From Owenia fusiformis (lineage: Eukaryota; Annelida; Polychaeta; Sabellida; Oweniidae): a DNA stretch of 64,000 bases. Shown in pieces: positions 55,001 through 64,000 of the stretch. Location of the stretch: positions 5,969,525 through 6,033,524 of the forward strand of contig CAIIXF020000004.1 in NCBI GenBank assembly GCA_903813345.2, written 5' to 3'. Position 1 is the first letter of the stretch. Every line of letters starts with the position of its first letter. The notes under the pieces were generated by a model, which was given only the letters and a program-made list of their open reading frames with translations, was not told the DNA's origin and ran no database searches. A program made the position numbers and the translations under genes.

Positions 55001-55515
55001 GTAGTAGGTCAAGATCTCCTAGAGTACGAAATAGGTCATCTAGAAGATCAAGGTCACCAAGCTCTAGAAAGAGATCAAAATCACCTAAGAAAAGAAAAAG
55101 ATCTAGGTCACCCAGCCAGAGAAATAGGTCAAGGTCACCCAGTCATAGGAAAAGGTCAATGTCACCAAACTCTAAAAAAAGGTCAATGTCACCTGTAAAC
55201 TCTAATGGACATACTAGAGCTCGTACTAAGAGAAGCTCGCCATCTGTCTCATCCAGTACATCAGAACGTGCAGCATCAAGAAAACATTCTGAATTGACTC
55301 ATAATGACCCTACAGACTTCCCAAGGGGAGCATTTAAAGGCAGAATGTATTCGGATTATATTGATTCTTACGAAGATGATCAGGATTCAGAATCAGACTC
55401 ACATGAGAATTCAAAAATGTCAAAATCAGCCACGAGTAAAAGGTCAAGGTCAAGATCTCAATCACCTAATAACTATTCTAGGAAAAATTATAGAACCAAT
55501 CAGTTAAAAACATAG
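37064..55515 (+). CDS. ZRSR2: ZRSR2, U2AF35-related protein of the minor spliceosome, eleven exons
   Basis: ZRSR2 recognises the 3' splice site, chiefly of U12-type introns. Exons: 37064-37080, 41335-41426, 41802-41865, 42485-42593, 49867-49971, 50548-50586, 51368-51477, 52076-52182, 53045-53207, 54112-54221, 54632-55515; all GT-AG, in phase, 599 aa. The N-terminus (MTRKLSHKQWKAVLKKEKRK) matches the family start. A Glu/Lys-rich helix region follows, then zinc finger 1 (C-x8-C-x5-C-x3-H), a UHM-type RRM (IIQFKVCCNYEPHLRGNLYV to LFNGRWFGGKRLQCEY), and zinc finger 2 (C-x7-C-x5-C-x3-H in CGMFASKRCPKGKTCNFLH). The tail from about residue 350 is an RS domain with SRSPSYRHR repeats, ending in an acidic and a final RS stretch. 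Exon 1 has only six codons; phase and family similarity support it, but it is short. Introns 1 (4.3 kb) and 4 (7.3 kb) are full of mobile DNA. Confidence 0.92.
37274..38890. mobile_element. 1.6-kb near-perfect palindrome (foldback element) in ZRSR2 intron 1
   Basis: Left arm 37274-38010 and right arm 38153-38890 are reverse complements with only scattered mismatches, separated by a 142-bp spacer. Tips are TGCATAGGAGACAGGTTACC and its inverse. TGGT lies on each outer side (37270-37273, 38891-38894), a possible 4-bp target duplication. Each arm carries the same exon-like ORF reading outward (left on minus 37260-37496, right on plus 38668-38913): it is preceded by TTGATATTCTAG and followed by CTTTTCAG|GTAACC. 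The peptide (GWTDLFSTKSALNDGLTC, CSNCYFRADFSQG) is not a family I recognise. ZRSR2 pre-mRNA would fold here into a hairpin of about 737 bp. Confidence 0.85.
38891..39039. mobile_element. Small hairpin flanked by 14-bp direct repeats
   Basis: TGGTTGACACTGGA occurs at 38891-38904 and 39026-39039. Between them, ATTGCATTCAGATAATGCAA and AACTCTA are mirrored by TAGAGTTTTGCATAATCTGA and ATGCGATT. It directly abuts the right end of the large palindrome. It could be an insertion with a target duplication or a recombination scar. Confidence 0.6.
39040..41334 (+). other. Rest of ZRSR2 intron 1
   Basis: No coding exon is supported. A roughly 45-bp phrase (TATCTGCT...GGGCTTA.TAGCCTTTTGCAGAT) occurs at about 39158-39210 and 41005-41050. 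An ATGGCGGCC at 40162-40170 looks like a start in YY1-like context, but its ORF stops after 15 codons and the downstream junction does not fit. ORFs at 40300-40569 and 40630-40821 have no recognisable content. Confidence 0.5.
42007..42258 (-). repeat. 19-bp minisatellite in ZRSR2 intron 3
   Basis: About 13 copies of CCTTTTGAAATTTGCC(C/T)CA, with two main variants (AAATTTGCC and AAAATTGCC). The minus-strand ORFs with FKRWGKFQKV repeats are a by-product. It ends about 225 bp before exon 4. Confidence 0.9.
44165..44337. mobile_element. Foldback element, CAAATAGTGACTGCC family, copy 2
   Basis: CAAATAGTGACTGCC and GGCAGTCACTATTTG are the ends, and AATATCCTCTACAATGTACT is mirrored by AGTACATTGTAGAGGATATT in the centre. 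The extra TTTTATTATATAC is at the right, so it is inverted relative to 12974-13144. It interrupts the decayed gene. Confidence 0.8.
44338..44876. mobile_element. Secondary insertion with TTTTATTATATACCC ends
   Basis: TTTTATTATATACCC at 44338-44352 is mirrored by GGGTATATAATAAAA near 44860-44874. An internal hairpin carries GTGACGTCAGCGGG and CCCGCTGACGTCAC (about 44719-44768). The segment separates the EEADT-family fragment ending about 44880 from its C-terminal part at about 43580-43700. It may be two neighbouring foldbacks rather than one element. Confidence 0.5.
45925..46403. repeat. ~150-bp direct duplication inside the decayed element
   Basis: TTTCTCATTTTCTTGATTTG through GTCTTCTATACTTCTGA occurs at about 45930-46077 and again at about 46252-46402. 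Between the copies sits the inverted partner of a segment at 46938-47103. Confidence 0.8.
46079..47103. repeat. Internal ~160-bp inverted duplication of gene sequence
   Basis: 46079-46237 is the near-exact reverse complement of 46938-47103 (for example CCATATAACCAAGAGCACGT against ACGTGCTCTTGGTTATATGG). Both encode the ITLAALHILMKKAF to PLSFEEW segment of the decayed gene, on opposite strands, so one copy arose by an inverted duplication after insertion. Confidence 0.8.
47910..49590. repeat. AGGTCA-rich repeat block with TGTCACC ends
   Basis: It is bounded by ATGTCACCCACCAAAAGTGG and AGGTGGTGACATTTTGTCAT, so the tips are inverted. Inside is a ~660-bp tandem duplication (offset from 47922 to 48581), each copy starting with GTGGTGACATATTGTTATGG and a (GGTTGGTG)n stretch. 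The remainder is about ten degenerate copies of a ~120-170-bp unit with CATCTACATGTTCTCAG, TTTGACCTTCAATGACCTT and AAGGTCAAAAAGGTC. A tiny deletion derivative with the same tips is at about 51497-51538. No ORF is present. It lies in ZRSR2 intron 4, ending about 275 bp before exon 5. Confidence 0.8.
50600..51010 (+). repeat. Degenerate tandem repeat in ZRSR2 intron 6
   Basis: Six to eight imperfect copies of a 40-60-bp unit containing GGTTGTTCAATATGTATTGA and GAAAATGCAACTGCTTCACA. The array begins right after exon 6 (50586). It is non-coding. Confidence 0.7.
51081..51260. repeat. Dispersed repeat of the CAGGCCCGTAGC family
   Basis: CAGGCCCGTTGCAGGTTGCT start, with TTTTGGCCATGTTGGGGCAA and CCCCCCTGGAATTTTTT inside. 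It is a diverged copy in ZRSR2 intron 6. Confidence 0.5.
51497..51538. mobile_element. Minimal derivative of the TGTCACC-ended element
   Basis: TATGTCACCACC and GGTGGTGACAT are mirrored around about 20 bp. The tips match the ends of the repeat block at 47910-49590. It lies 20 bp after ZRSR2 exon 7. Confidence 0.55.
51916..52022. mobile_element. Truncated pogo-like MITE
   Basis: TACAGTGAAACCTGTATATC start, with repeated GAACACCT phrases. The right end is lost. It lies in ZRSR2 intron 7, ending about 50 bp before exon 8. Confidence 0.5.
53222..53400. repeat. Dispersed repeat of the CAGGCCCGTAGC family
   Basis: CCAGGGCCATAGCCGAGGGG start and GGTAAAACCTAGCTATAGGC end, with TTGGCAAAAGCTCTCCCCTT inside. 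It begins about 15 bp after ZRSR2 exon 9. Confidence 0.5.
53476..53642. mobile_element. pogo-like MITE, best-preserved copy
   Basis: CAGTAAAACCTGTCATAGTG start, CAGGTTTTACTG end, TA on both sides (53474-53475, 53643-53644). GTGAACACC repeats and TGAACATTTGTACTGGGC lie inside. It lies in ZRSR2 intron 9. Confidence 0.8.
54765..55200 (+). repeat. 27-bp coding repeat encoding the ZRSR2 RS domain
   Basis: The unit AGGTCAAGGTCACCTAGCTA plus TAGACAT encodes RSRSPSYRH and recurs with variation through the last exon. The codon-level uniformity of the central units suggests recent expansion of the RS tail by slippage or unequal exchange. Confidence 0.8.
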
Positions 55516-57396
55516 TTTTAAAAAGGTGCAAACTGCTTGAAAATGTTAATAATTGCCAATGGATTGATCTCCCCCTTAATGATGTCTTCATAACAGTAAA
55601 TTGTATCTTAATGTAACATGAAATTTTGTCTTAATATGAGAAATTGTGTCTTAATGTAACATGAAATTGTGTCTTAATGTGAGAAATTGTGTCTTAATGT
55701 GATATGAAATTGTGTCTTAGTGTGACATACTAGTAAATGATATGTAAATGTGTGACATTGAAAAATATAATTGAAATTTCTAAAAATATGTAGAAGAGAT
55801 ATTTCTGTAAACTCTATCTGGTGTCTAACGTCATTCGGGAGTATCTTTAATATCAACTATTTTGCATGGGCATTTATTTGAAAGCAATTTTTTATAGAAC
55901 AATGCTCTAATTCCTTTCTCAAATGCTGGACCACTTGTGTCTTCTTCGAAAGCATTTTGAAAGTAAAATCCATTTAAAAGTGTTTTTTGTGAGTTACACC
56001 CCTTTTAAATAAGATTATTATTCTATAATATAGTTAAATTGTTTTAACAGGGTCTTGTGTTTCTAAGAGATTGAATTTCATATACTTCCTGTCTCCAACA
56101 TAAATCTTTAAGTTAGCATTCAAAGGCCCATGGATGTAATAGCAAGAATCTGTGGAATAATTTCCAGTTAGAAATATAAGGAAATCAAGAGCGGCACAGC
56201 CAAGATTTAAAAATAGTGAAGCAAGTATAAGCTGGAAGGGATATACTACAATTCAACTTCATTCTCGTAGTTTTGACATGACCAAATGCCCGAATATTTT
56301 TCTTTAGGCTGACTTTTTAATGAGGGAATAGACATATTCGCGATACTTTACATAAATATCTCCCATGATGCATCGCTTTGGAATTGACAAATTTTCATTG
56401 GCCCGCCGAACGAATCGATTACTCTGAACGAAACGTCCGGAGACTGCAAAGTCAAAGGTCACGATCCGTCTCTTCCGTCTCTTCATCCACATCTTTTCGT
56501 TGGGTCATGCTCAGGCACGGAGTTCCACCACATTTTATTTGCTAAGACTGAGGTAACAAAGACTAGCGTAGTAACCCCTAAATGTGAACACCTTTCAACA
56601 ATATGGACCTATATAAGCTGGTCCAAACATTGTTTACTTTGCAAAGGTTTTACTGTTCAGCAGTCTTCTTACGTCAACTTCCTGGTTCCTCGTCTACACT
56701 GTATCGATTTATACAGACCATTTCAAATAGTTTGAGTTTCCTATTTAAAAGTGAGCTTCGTCTACACTCCCCGGAAGACAGGTAATTTTTTGATCGGCTT
56801 ATACTCTATAAAAGGCCGTGGCAGCTAATGTTCGGATCCTTTAGATCTTGTCAGTGTAAAAATTGTACTGAGGATCTTATTAGCATCCGCTGATATTAAT
56901 TGTATAGTTTCTAAATAGCTGAATAACGCTGACATTATAGATGTCACCCTTGTTTGTCTTTGATTTTCTTGGGCCACACCTCCATTCAGTTCAATGCTAG
57001 AAACTTGCAATAGTCACTTAATTTCATGATTTGTCAAAAAGTGTTGGTTGAATCTGTCTGAAACTCGAATGGTATACTATGGGATGATACTGTTAATGTA
57101 CATATTGTGATTAAACATGAAAATGTTGGTTGTCATACGAATAAGCCAAGGTTTTAATGAATCTTAGCATTGCACCAATGGAGATTTGGCTCAAGTCTTT
57201 TTTAAATGTCATGGAAAATGATTTAACGACATAACTGTGTAAACAAACTTATTATTGGAGAAAACTTGTCACTGAATTCAAATATGCTATCAAAAATAAA
57301 GAAAAGTAAGTCATTAGAGGTAAAAAGTGCAAATCTCTAAAAATCTCATGAAAAAACAAGATTTAGCGAGATTTTAAAGCTATTTAGAAACTACTC

Positions 57397-57531
57397 TATT
57401 GCCGGTTGACGATTTGATGACTTTTTATGGCCAACTCATTTAAATATGAAGAATTCCTGCTACTGTTTATATTAATTTTTCTAAAATGAGTTGGTCATAA
57501 AATACCAATCAAATCGTCAGCTGGCAGTTGA
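57397..57531. mobile_element. Foldback MITE, CATTTAAATATGAA-core family, copy 4
   Basis: TATTGCCGGTTGACGATTTG at the left is mirrored by CAAATCGTCAGCTGGCAGTT at the right around CCAACTCATTTAAATATGAA. It is the most diverged of the four copies and the only one outside the HVCN gene. Confidence 0.6.
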
Positions 57532-57819
57532 ATTCGTGAATGCTACATGTAGCTTTGGTGTATATTTAATATAAAACGGTTCACACCAAATATTCTCATA
57601 ACGTGTTAAGTCAGAGGGTATCCATAGTGTAAAAGCCAAGTACATTGCAGATGATGCTCTCTTTTAAGAAGCATAATAAAAGAATCGGAAAGGAAAATCA
57701 GAAAAGTGAAAAATGTTTTCCATTTCTTATTGCAGTAATAACGATAAAAACCGAAGCCTAATGAAATGAAGTTAATGGAACGGAAATTTTCTATTGTTCA
57801 ATGTAGATATACTGTACTA

Positions 57820-58122
57820 TAATGCCTTGGTCACATTTGCTCCGATTTTCACTACATTGAGCATTTTGTTCAAAATTGAATACAATATTGAACAAAACAC
57901 TCAATCGGCCGGGTGCCGGTGTGAAAGAAATTATGGTCCCCCAGGGATTATGGTCCCTCCTTTTAAAGGCCCTTTCTGGCCCTGATTGTGTATAAGATAA
58001 TGAGGGAAAGAGGCGTATTCAGGTCACCATATAAATCAATGGAGAGTAGGACCATCATTTGATAGGACCTCCTACCCTTTTACATCGGTCGATGGATGGG
58101 AGCAAATGTGACCCAGGCATTA
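57820..58122. mobile_element. MITE with TAATGCCTTGGTCACATTTG ends
   Basis: TAATGCCTTGGTCACATTTG and CTCC at the left are mirrored by GGAGCAAATGTGACCCAGGC and ATTA at the right. The interior (GGTCCCCCAGGGATTATGGT; TCCTACCCTTTTACATC) matches 5889-6050 in reverse complement. Confidence 0.7.
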
Positions 58123-59891
58123 GCAACCAGTGTACTTTATAAGTAAATTAGAAAACTCTGTTTGGATAAGTGCAAGTTTAGACTTAGGATTAAGAAAAAA
58201 TGATTTTAATAATAAAAATTGAGGATTGTGTTTTATACATCATCTGGTCACAGTTTCATTTTGCTTTGATATACTTGTATATCAATTGTAATAAAATAAA
58301 CCTATAATATCAAAACGTGAAGATAATTTCATGAATAGAGGAAATTAGGCGTTAAATTGAAAATATGGGAAAATAATTAACAAATATTGTACTGATTGGA
58401 ATAGATGAGATTAATGAGATAATCGAATGAAATAAGTTAATTTGTGGTTGGTATGGCAACGGGAGTATAAATTGTCAGAATGTCAATTTATAATCTGTAA
58501 TAATTCGTGCATAATCTGAACATTTGGTGCATCTTTACTTCTCGGACGATCTGTATACAGAATTTATGCTATTGTTTTATGCAATTGTTTGGCTTGAAAC
58601 ACAATAAAGTCTTGAATCTTGCTATGAGTTGGTAACAGTTGCGGATATGGGGACCAGCACCAGGCCTATAACTGTATAAGAAAGAACTGACTCTTCCAGC
58701 TGGTGTTACTTCCTGAAAATACACAAATATAAATGCATAAATGTACACCATTTTCTAATGCAATATCTGACATATCTTGCATATGTGACACCAGGAATGA
58801 TGTCGCACCTGCGTGAGATACTATTCTAGTAGAGAATGTACAATTTAATGCTTAACGACATAAAACTAAACTATTCGTTATGTATTTTGGCAATATGTAC
58901 AATATGGCATGGGTAATATATAAATGAAATTTACAGAATGCTCGTAAGCAACTTTTTGTAGGGGGGGGGAGGTACGGCGTCATAATCCCGATACACCTCG
59001 CGCTCCCAATGTTTCACCATTCGTCCCCGCGCGTCATCGTTCCGTTATACGTTAGTTTTGAAGAAGAAAAGAAAGAATTAACGAATAGATTTGACAGATT
59101 GTCTTATAGCTTTCCCACCCGACATGGATGTAGATTGAATACTCAATTCTCATGATTTCAATTCTTGATATTTTATTTAGTTATAGAAAATACGAAGTTT
59201 CTTTTTTATCCAAGGAAATAGCGAATTAACTCAAATTAAAGTATCCGGGTGATTTCCACGAATTAAATCTTTCTAGCCAAGCTTTTATTTTTGGTATTGG
59301 TACTTGTCTCAATGCAGATTTTTCACCAGTTCTAGGTGCATATACATATATTTGTACATATTCATCTTATTCTGAGTTTTTCTCCTGAATGTGCTTTTCA
59401 CGAAAAAACTGAAAACCGGCCGTTGGCAGGTATGGAATTGCCATACCGTATTGATCAATAGTGAGTGCCAAAATTGCAATATGAAATAGACAGTCCTAGA
59501 ACGCATCGAGGCAAGTGTCTGGAAAAGGAATTCTTATTTGATGCTTTCAGAAAATCGATATTGTAGACTGAAATTGGATGAAGCATGCGATATTTCACTT
59601 CGCTGGCCAGTTGATATTAGAAGTAATATGACCTAAACAAGTTTCATTTACTGATTGAATCATATGTTGTTAAAGGGTGACGCATATCGTTTAGCAAATC
59701 GAACGCTCGTTTCTGGTGTTGCTCACCGTTTAGTATAAAAGGCCCGATCCCGGAATAATACTCAAGGGTTCACAGGCTCGAGGTCGTTGTGTCAACACCT
59801 CTAAATGTTATATAGCATAAGTATATTATAGATCGTCACACATTTATAAAAGGGTGATTTTTATTTTGACAAATCAATTCCACATTTATGG

Positions 59892-60171
59892 TAGTTCAAC
59901 AAGTTAAACCTAGTCTGGGCCTTATTTCTTATCTGACATATCTTGTGGCCCGCCCTAGGTTTAACTTCCGTGCCTATTCGGCCCTTGATGCAAAAAAATT
60001 AAATGGTGGCCTATGGTAGCGCATGAAATTCTATGCGCGTTTAATTAATAACTGATGGTGAAAATTTGCAACATACGAAAGCATAGCACGGAAGTTAAAC
60101 CCAACCACGGCAACACGAACATTCAGATTAAAAAATGAAAGCCGTGGTATTGGGTTTAACTTGTTGAACTA
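59892..60171. mobile_element. 280-bp MITE with 9-bp target-site duplication
   Basis: TAGTTCAACAAGTTAAACC at the left is mirrored by GGTTTAACTTGTTGAACTA at the right. CATTTATGG is repeated directly outside both tips (59883-59891, 60172-60180). A 9-bp duplication fits a Mutator-like (MULE) family. No ORF is present. Confidence 0.8.
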
Positions 60172-61238
60172 CATTTATGGGTGAAGTTTCAGGATCTTCT
60201 ATTTGTGTATAATAAGGAAAAATTGACATCTAAATTTCCCCATAACGTACTAGCACACAGCTTGGCATATGAAATATCCTACAAATGAAACAAAGCAGTT
60301 CTAATACAAGGATTTATATTGGCTGTTGTACATATTCTTTGAACGCAATCACTCTATGGATAATATTTTCAAAATCATTATTAACGGATTACTTTATCTC
60401 AAAGACAATTTAAACTGGATTTTACAGAACTCCCCTTATTTCTTAAAAATGGACTGATCCAGGAGCCGCCATGTTGTTTTTATACGGGAAGCTTATCGGA
60501 ACCCTTTAATCTTAATAACAAGTTCGTGTCGAATCCTCGTATGTTATCTAGATCTACTGCACACCGTTGCTCATACATATGGAATATTTTCCAATTAGCG
60601 ATTAATTTCCTCGATTTCAACGTGCGCTCAAATTTTCATTAATATAAACTGTTCAAAAATATTGTTTCATTGTCTGGTCAGGAAAAATGAATCAAATGTT
60701 TTATTTCCCGGGAATTAATCCGTTCAGAATTCACGGAGATATTTTGGAATTATTCTAGTAGAAGAGTGTATTCTTGAGATCAATTAATTCCCTAGGATTC
60801 CTTCCTTTAAACTGTGCATTTTAGAAAAAGAATTTTTTGTATACCTTTCTGTCATACAATTAAAAACTTTCGCAGTATTTGATATACATGTAGCTAAGTG
60901 AGATTTTTGTGAAGGTCCCAGTATTTCAGATACATAAACAACGGCGCACATTGGTTCTTAACTTGGTACCCGCTTTAATTTGTAATGCAATTGTGATCCG
61001 ATGTAACAACAGTTTTTGCATCTCATTACGATTAGGTTCGTTTTGAATCAAGTCTCAGCACTATTCTATCCACCTAGCCCCTTGTTGAGATGGGGGGGGG
61101 GGGGAGGTGTCTTAAGACTTTGATATCGATGCAAGACTTATTTCAATTCGACATTTGTTTCTTTAAAGGGCTCATGTGCAGTCTTCTTGGTTAAATGTGT
61201 CGTTCTTAATAAAAGCTTGTGAATTCGATAATATACTA

Positions 61239-63718
61239 GGCCTAATAACACAAAAACATGAATACAAATTATAACATAACTATATTATAAAACATGACAA
61301 ATATTACGCTAACATTAGGAAACACAATTAATTGTTATAAAATTGCAATACAAATGCTCTATGTCTTCATAGCTTAACGTATGGTTTTTAGCTCGTGAAC
61401 TCCAAATCACTAACATTATACTAGTACTACTAAGACACATGAATATGAATTATGGCACAACTATCTTCAAAACTTGGCAAATATTGCGCTAACATTAAGG
61501 AAACACAATTGTTTTAAAATTGCAATACAAATGGTTTTTAGCTCGTGAACTCCAAATCACTAACAGTATATACTACTAAGACACATGAATATAAATTATG
61601 GCACAACTATCTTCAAAACTTGGCAAATATTGCGCTAACATTAAGGAAACACAATTGTTTTAAAATTGCAATACAAATGGTTTTTAGCTCGTGAACTCCA
61701 AATCACTAACAGTATTATACTACTAAGACACATGAATATGAATTATGGCACAACTATCTTCAAAACTTGGCAAATATTGCGCTAACATTAAGGAAACACA
61801 ATTGTTTTAAAATTGCAATACAAATGGTTTTTAGCTCGTGAACTCCAAATCACTAACATTATACTAGTACTACTAAGACACATGAATATGAATTATGGCA
61901 CAACTATCTTCAAAACTTGGCAAATATTGCGCTAACATTAAGGAAACACAATTGTTTTAAAATTGCAATACAAATGGTTTTTAGCTCGTGAACTCCAAAT
62001 CACTAACATTATACTAGTACTACTAAGACACATGAATATGAATTATGGCACAACTATCTTCAAAACTTGGCAAATATTACGCTAACATTAAGGAAACACA
62101 ATTGTTTTAAAATTGCAATACAAATGGTTTTTAGCTCGTGAACTCCAAATCACTAACAGTATATACTACTAAGAAACAAGAATATAAATTATGGCACAAC
62201 TATCTTCAAAACTTGGCAAATATTACACTAACATTAAGGAAACACAATTGTTTTAAAATTGCAATACAAATGGTTTTTAGCTCGTGAACTCCAAATCACT
62301 AACAGTATATACTACTAAGAAACAAGAATATAAATTATGGCACAACTATCTTCAAAACTTGGCAAATATTACACTAACATTAAGGAAACACAATTGTTTT
62401 AAAATTGCAATACAAATGGTTTTTAGCTCGTGAACTCCAAATCACTAACAGTATTATACTACTAAGACACATGAATATGAATTATGGCACAACTATCTTC
62501 AAAACTTGGCAAATATTACACTAACATTAAGGAAACACAATTGTTTTAAAATTGCAATACAAATGGTTTTTAGCTCGTGAACTCCAAATCACTAACATTA
62601 TACTAGTACTACTAAGACACATGAATATGAATTATGGCACAACTATCTTCAAAACTTGGCAAATATTGCGCTAACATTAAGGAAACACAATTGTTTTAAA
62701 ATTGCAATACAAATGGTTTTTAGCTCGTGAACTCCAAATCACTAACATTATACTAGTACTACTAAGACACATGAATATGAATTATGGCACAACTATCTTC
62801 AAAACTTGGCAAATATTGCGCTAACATTAAGGAAACACAATTGTTTTAAAATTGCAATACAAATGGTTTTTAGCTCGTGAACTCCAAATCACTAACATTA
62901 TACTAGTACTACTAAGACACATGAATATGAATTATGGCACAACTATCTTCAAAACTTGGCAAATATTGCGCTAACATTAAGGAAACACAATTGTTTTAAA
63001 ATTGCAATACAAATGGTTTTTAGCTCGTGAACTCCAAATCACTAACATTATACTAGTACTACTAAGACACATGAATATGAATTATGGCACAACTATCTTC
63101 AAAACTTGGCAAATATTACGCTAACATTAAGGAAACACAATTGTTTTAAAATTGCAATACAAATGGTTTTTAGCTCGTGAACTCCAAATCACTAACAGTA
63201 TATACTACTAAGAAACAAGAATATAAATTATGGCACAACTATCTTCAAAACTTGGCAAATATTACACTAACATTAAGGAAACACAATTGTTTTAAAATTG
63301 CAATACAAATGGTTTTTAGCTCGTGAACTCCAAATCACTAACAGTATATACTACTAAGAAACAAGAATATAAATTATGGCACAACTATCTTCAAAACTTG
63401 GCAAATATTACACTAACATTAAGGAAACACAATTGTTTTAAAATTGCAATACAAATGGTTTTTAGCTCGTGAACTCCAAATCACTAACAGTATTATAGAT
63501 CTACTACTAAGAAACATGAATATAAATTATGGCACAACTATCTTCAAAACTTGGCAAATATTACACTAACATTAAGGAAACACAATTGTTTTAAAATTGC
63601 AATACAAATGGTTTTTAGCTCGTGAACTCCAAATCACTAACAGTATATACTACTAAGAAACATGAATATAAATTATGGCACAACTATCTTCAAAACTTGG
63701 CAAATATTACGCTTACAC
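61239..63718. repeat. Satellite array, ~16 units of 146-150 bp
   Basis: The marker GCTCGTGAACTCCAAATCAC occurs 16 times between 61391 and 63618 at 146-153-bp spacing; the leftmost unit (61239-61390) is decayed. Units differ mainly just after CTAACA: type A (TTATACTAGTACTACTAAG), type B (GTATATACTACTAAGA) and type C (GTATTATACTACTAAG). Their order (A B C A A B B C A A A A B B C B) suggests multi-unit blocks were duplicated. No ORF spans a unit. Confidence 0.9.
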
Positions 63719-64000
63719 TTAAAGCAGATATGAAATGGTATTTTTAACCTGAAGGAATCAATATGATTTTTTGATAAATGTATTTGGACATGTTTTCTCA
63801 TCAGTAGTGTGAAAATTATTTCACTCTAACGATCGTTATAGCTGCTTAATAAGCAATATTCGAATTGGTTGTGACGTTATTGGCCCCCACGTGATCTCTC
63901 ACTGGCCCCCACGTGGCCCGTTTTGTCCATTAGATCATGACGTCATAATGCCAAAATGTTTTGTTATTTGTTTACACAACAATCCTATGGTTGCCGTGAC
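63719..64000. other. Right edge, with paired E-boxes and a CRE
   Basis: TGGCCCCCACGTG occurs twice in direct orientation (63881-63893 and 63903-63915), each with a CACGTG E-box, and a palindromic TGACGTCA lies at 63938-63945. This resembles a promoter-proximal cluster, but no gene start is visible before the window ends. Confidence 0.4.

Larger units (their letters stand above)
55516..61238. other. ZRSR2 3' flank and gene-free region
   Basis: The ZRSR2 3'UTR starts here. A ~22-bp imperfect repeat (AAATTGTGTCTTAATGTGA) occupies about 55605-55730. No canonical AATAAA was seen close to the stop; the nearest clear one I saw is near 57295. MITEs at 57397-57531, 57820-58122 and 59892-60171 are listed. 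The ORFs (60-66 codons) have no recognisable domains. The remainder, including 58130-59880 and 60180-61238, shows nothing I can name. Confidence 0.5.

Overview
This is a piece of an animal nuclear genome: AT-rich, with short exons split by long introns, GT-AG splice sites, and large amounts of foldback and MITE-type DNA. The genes are clearly metazoan. The style of the repeats suggests a marine invertebrate (lophotrochozoan or non-vertebrate deuterostome), but the phylum cannot be fixed from the window.

Four protein genes can be reconstructed, three of them completely, with reading phase preserved across every junction. (1) 4963 to 3309, minus: the long first coding exon of a TSC22-domain (bunched/TSC22D) protein; its TSC-box/zipper exons must lie off the left edge. 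(2) 11220-27930, plus: a ten-exon voltage-gated proton channel (HVCN/Hv family), 491 aa as modelled, with a very long S1-S2 linker and an S4 helix lacking the first gating arginine. (3) 35659 to 29744, minus: a six-coding-exon MOSPD1-like gene (211 aa) for an ER-anchored MSP-domain protein, convergent with the channel. (4) 37064-55515, plus: an eleven-exon ZRSR2 (U2AF35-related minor-spliceosome protein, 599 aa) with a zinc finger - UHM/RRM - zinc finger - RS-tail layout. MOSPD1 and ZRSR2 are divergent, their start codons about 1.4 kb apart.

The most striking structure is in MOSPD1. Two unrelated minisatellites, about 17 x 39 bp and 26 x ~86 bp, each consist of tandem copies of an exon 3' end together with its 5' splice site, spreading from the exon into the following intron. 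The functional exon end is the terminal unit of each array, so the gene carries dozens of decoy donor sites.

The rest is accessory DNA: mariner-like and pogo-like MITEs with TA target sites, foldback families repeated in several introns, a 1.6-kb near-perfect palindrome in ZRSR2 intron 1 that carries an exon-like ORF on both arms, a ~5-kb segment bounded by inverted repeats in ZRSR2 intron 4 holding a decayed multi-copy gene, a ~1.7-kb AGGTCA-rich repeat block, telomere-like repeats, and a ~2.5-kb satellite of ~148-bp units near the right edge. No rRNA, tRNA, CRISPR or prokaryotic features were seen.
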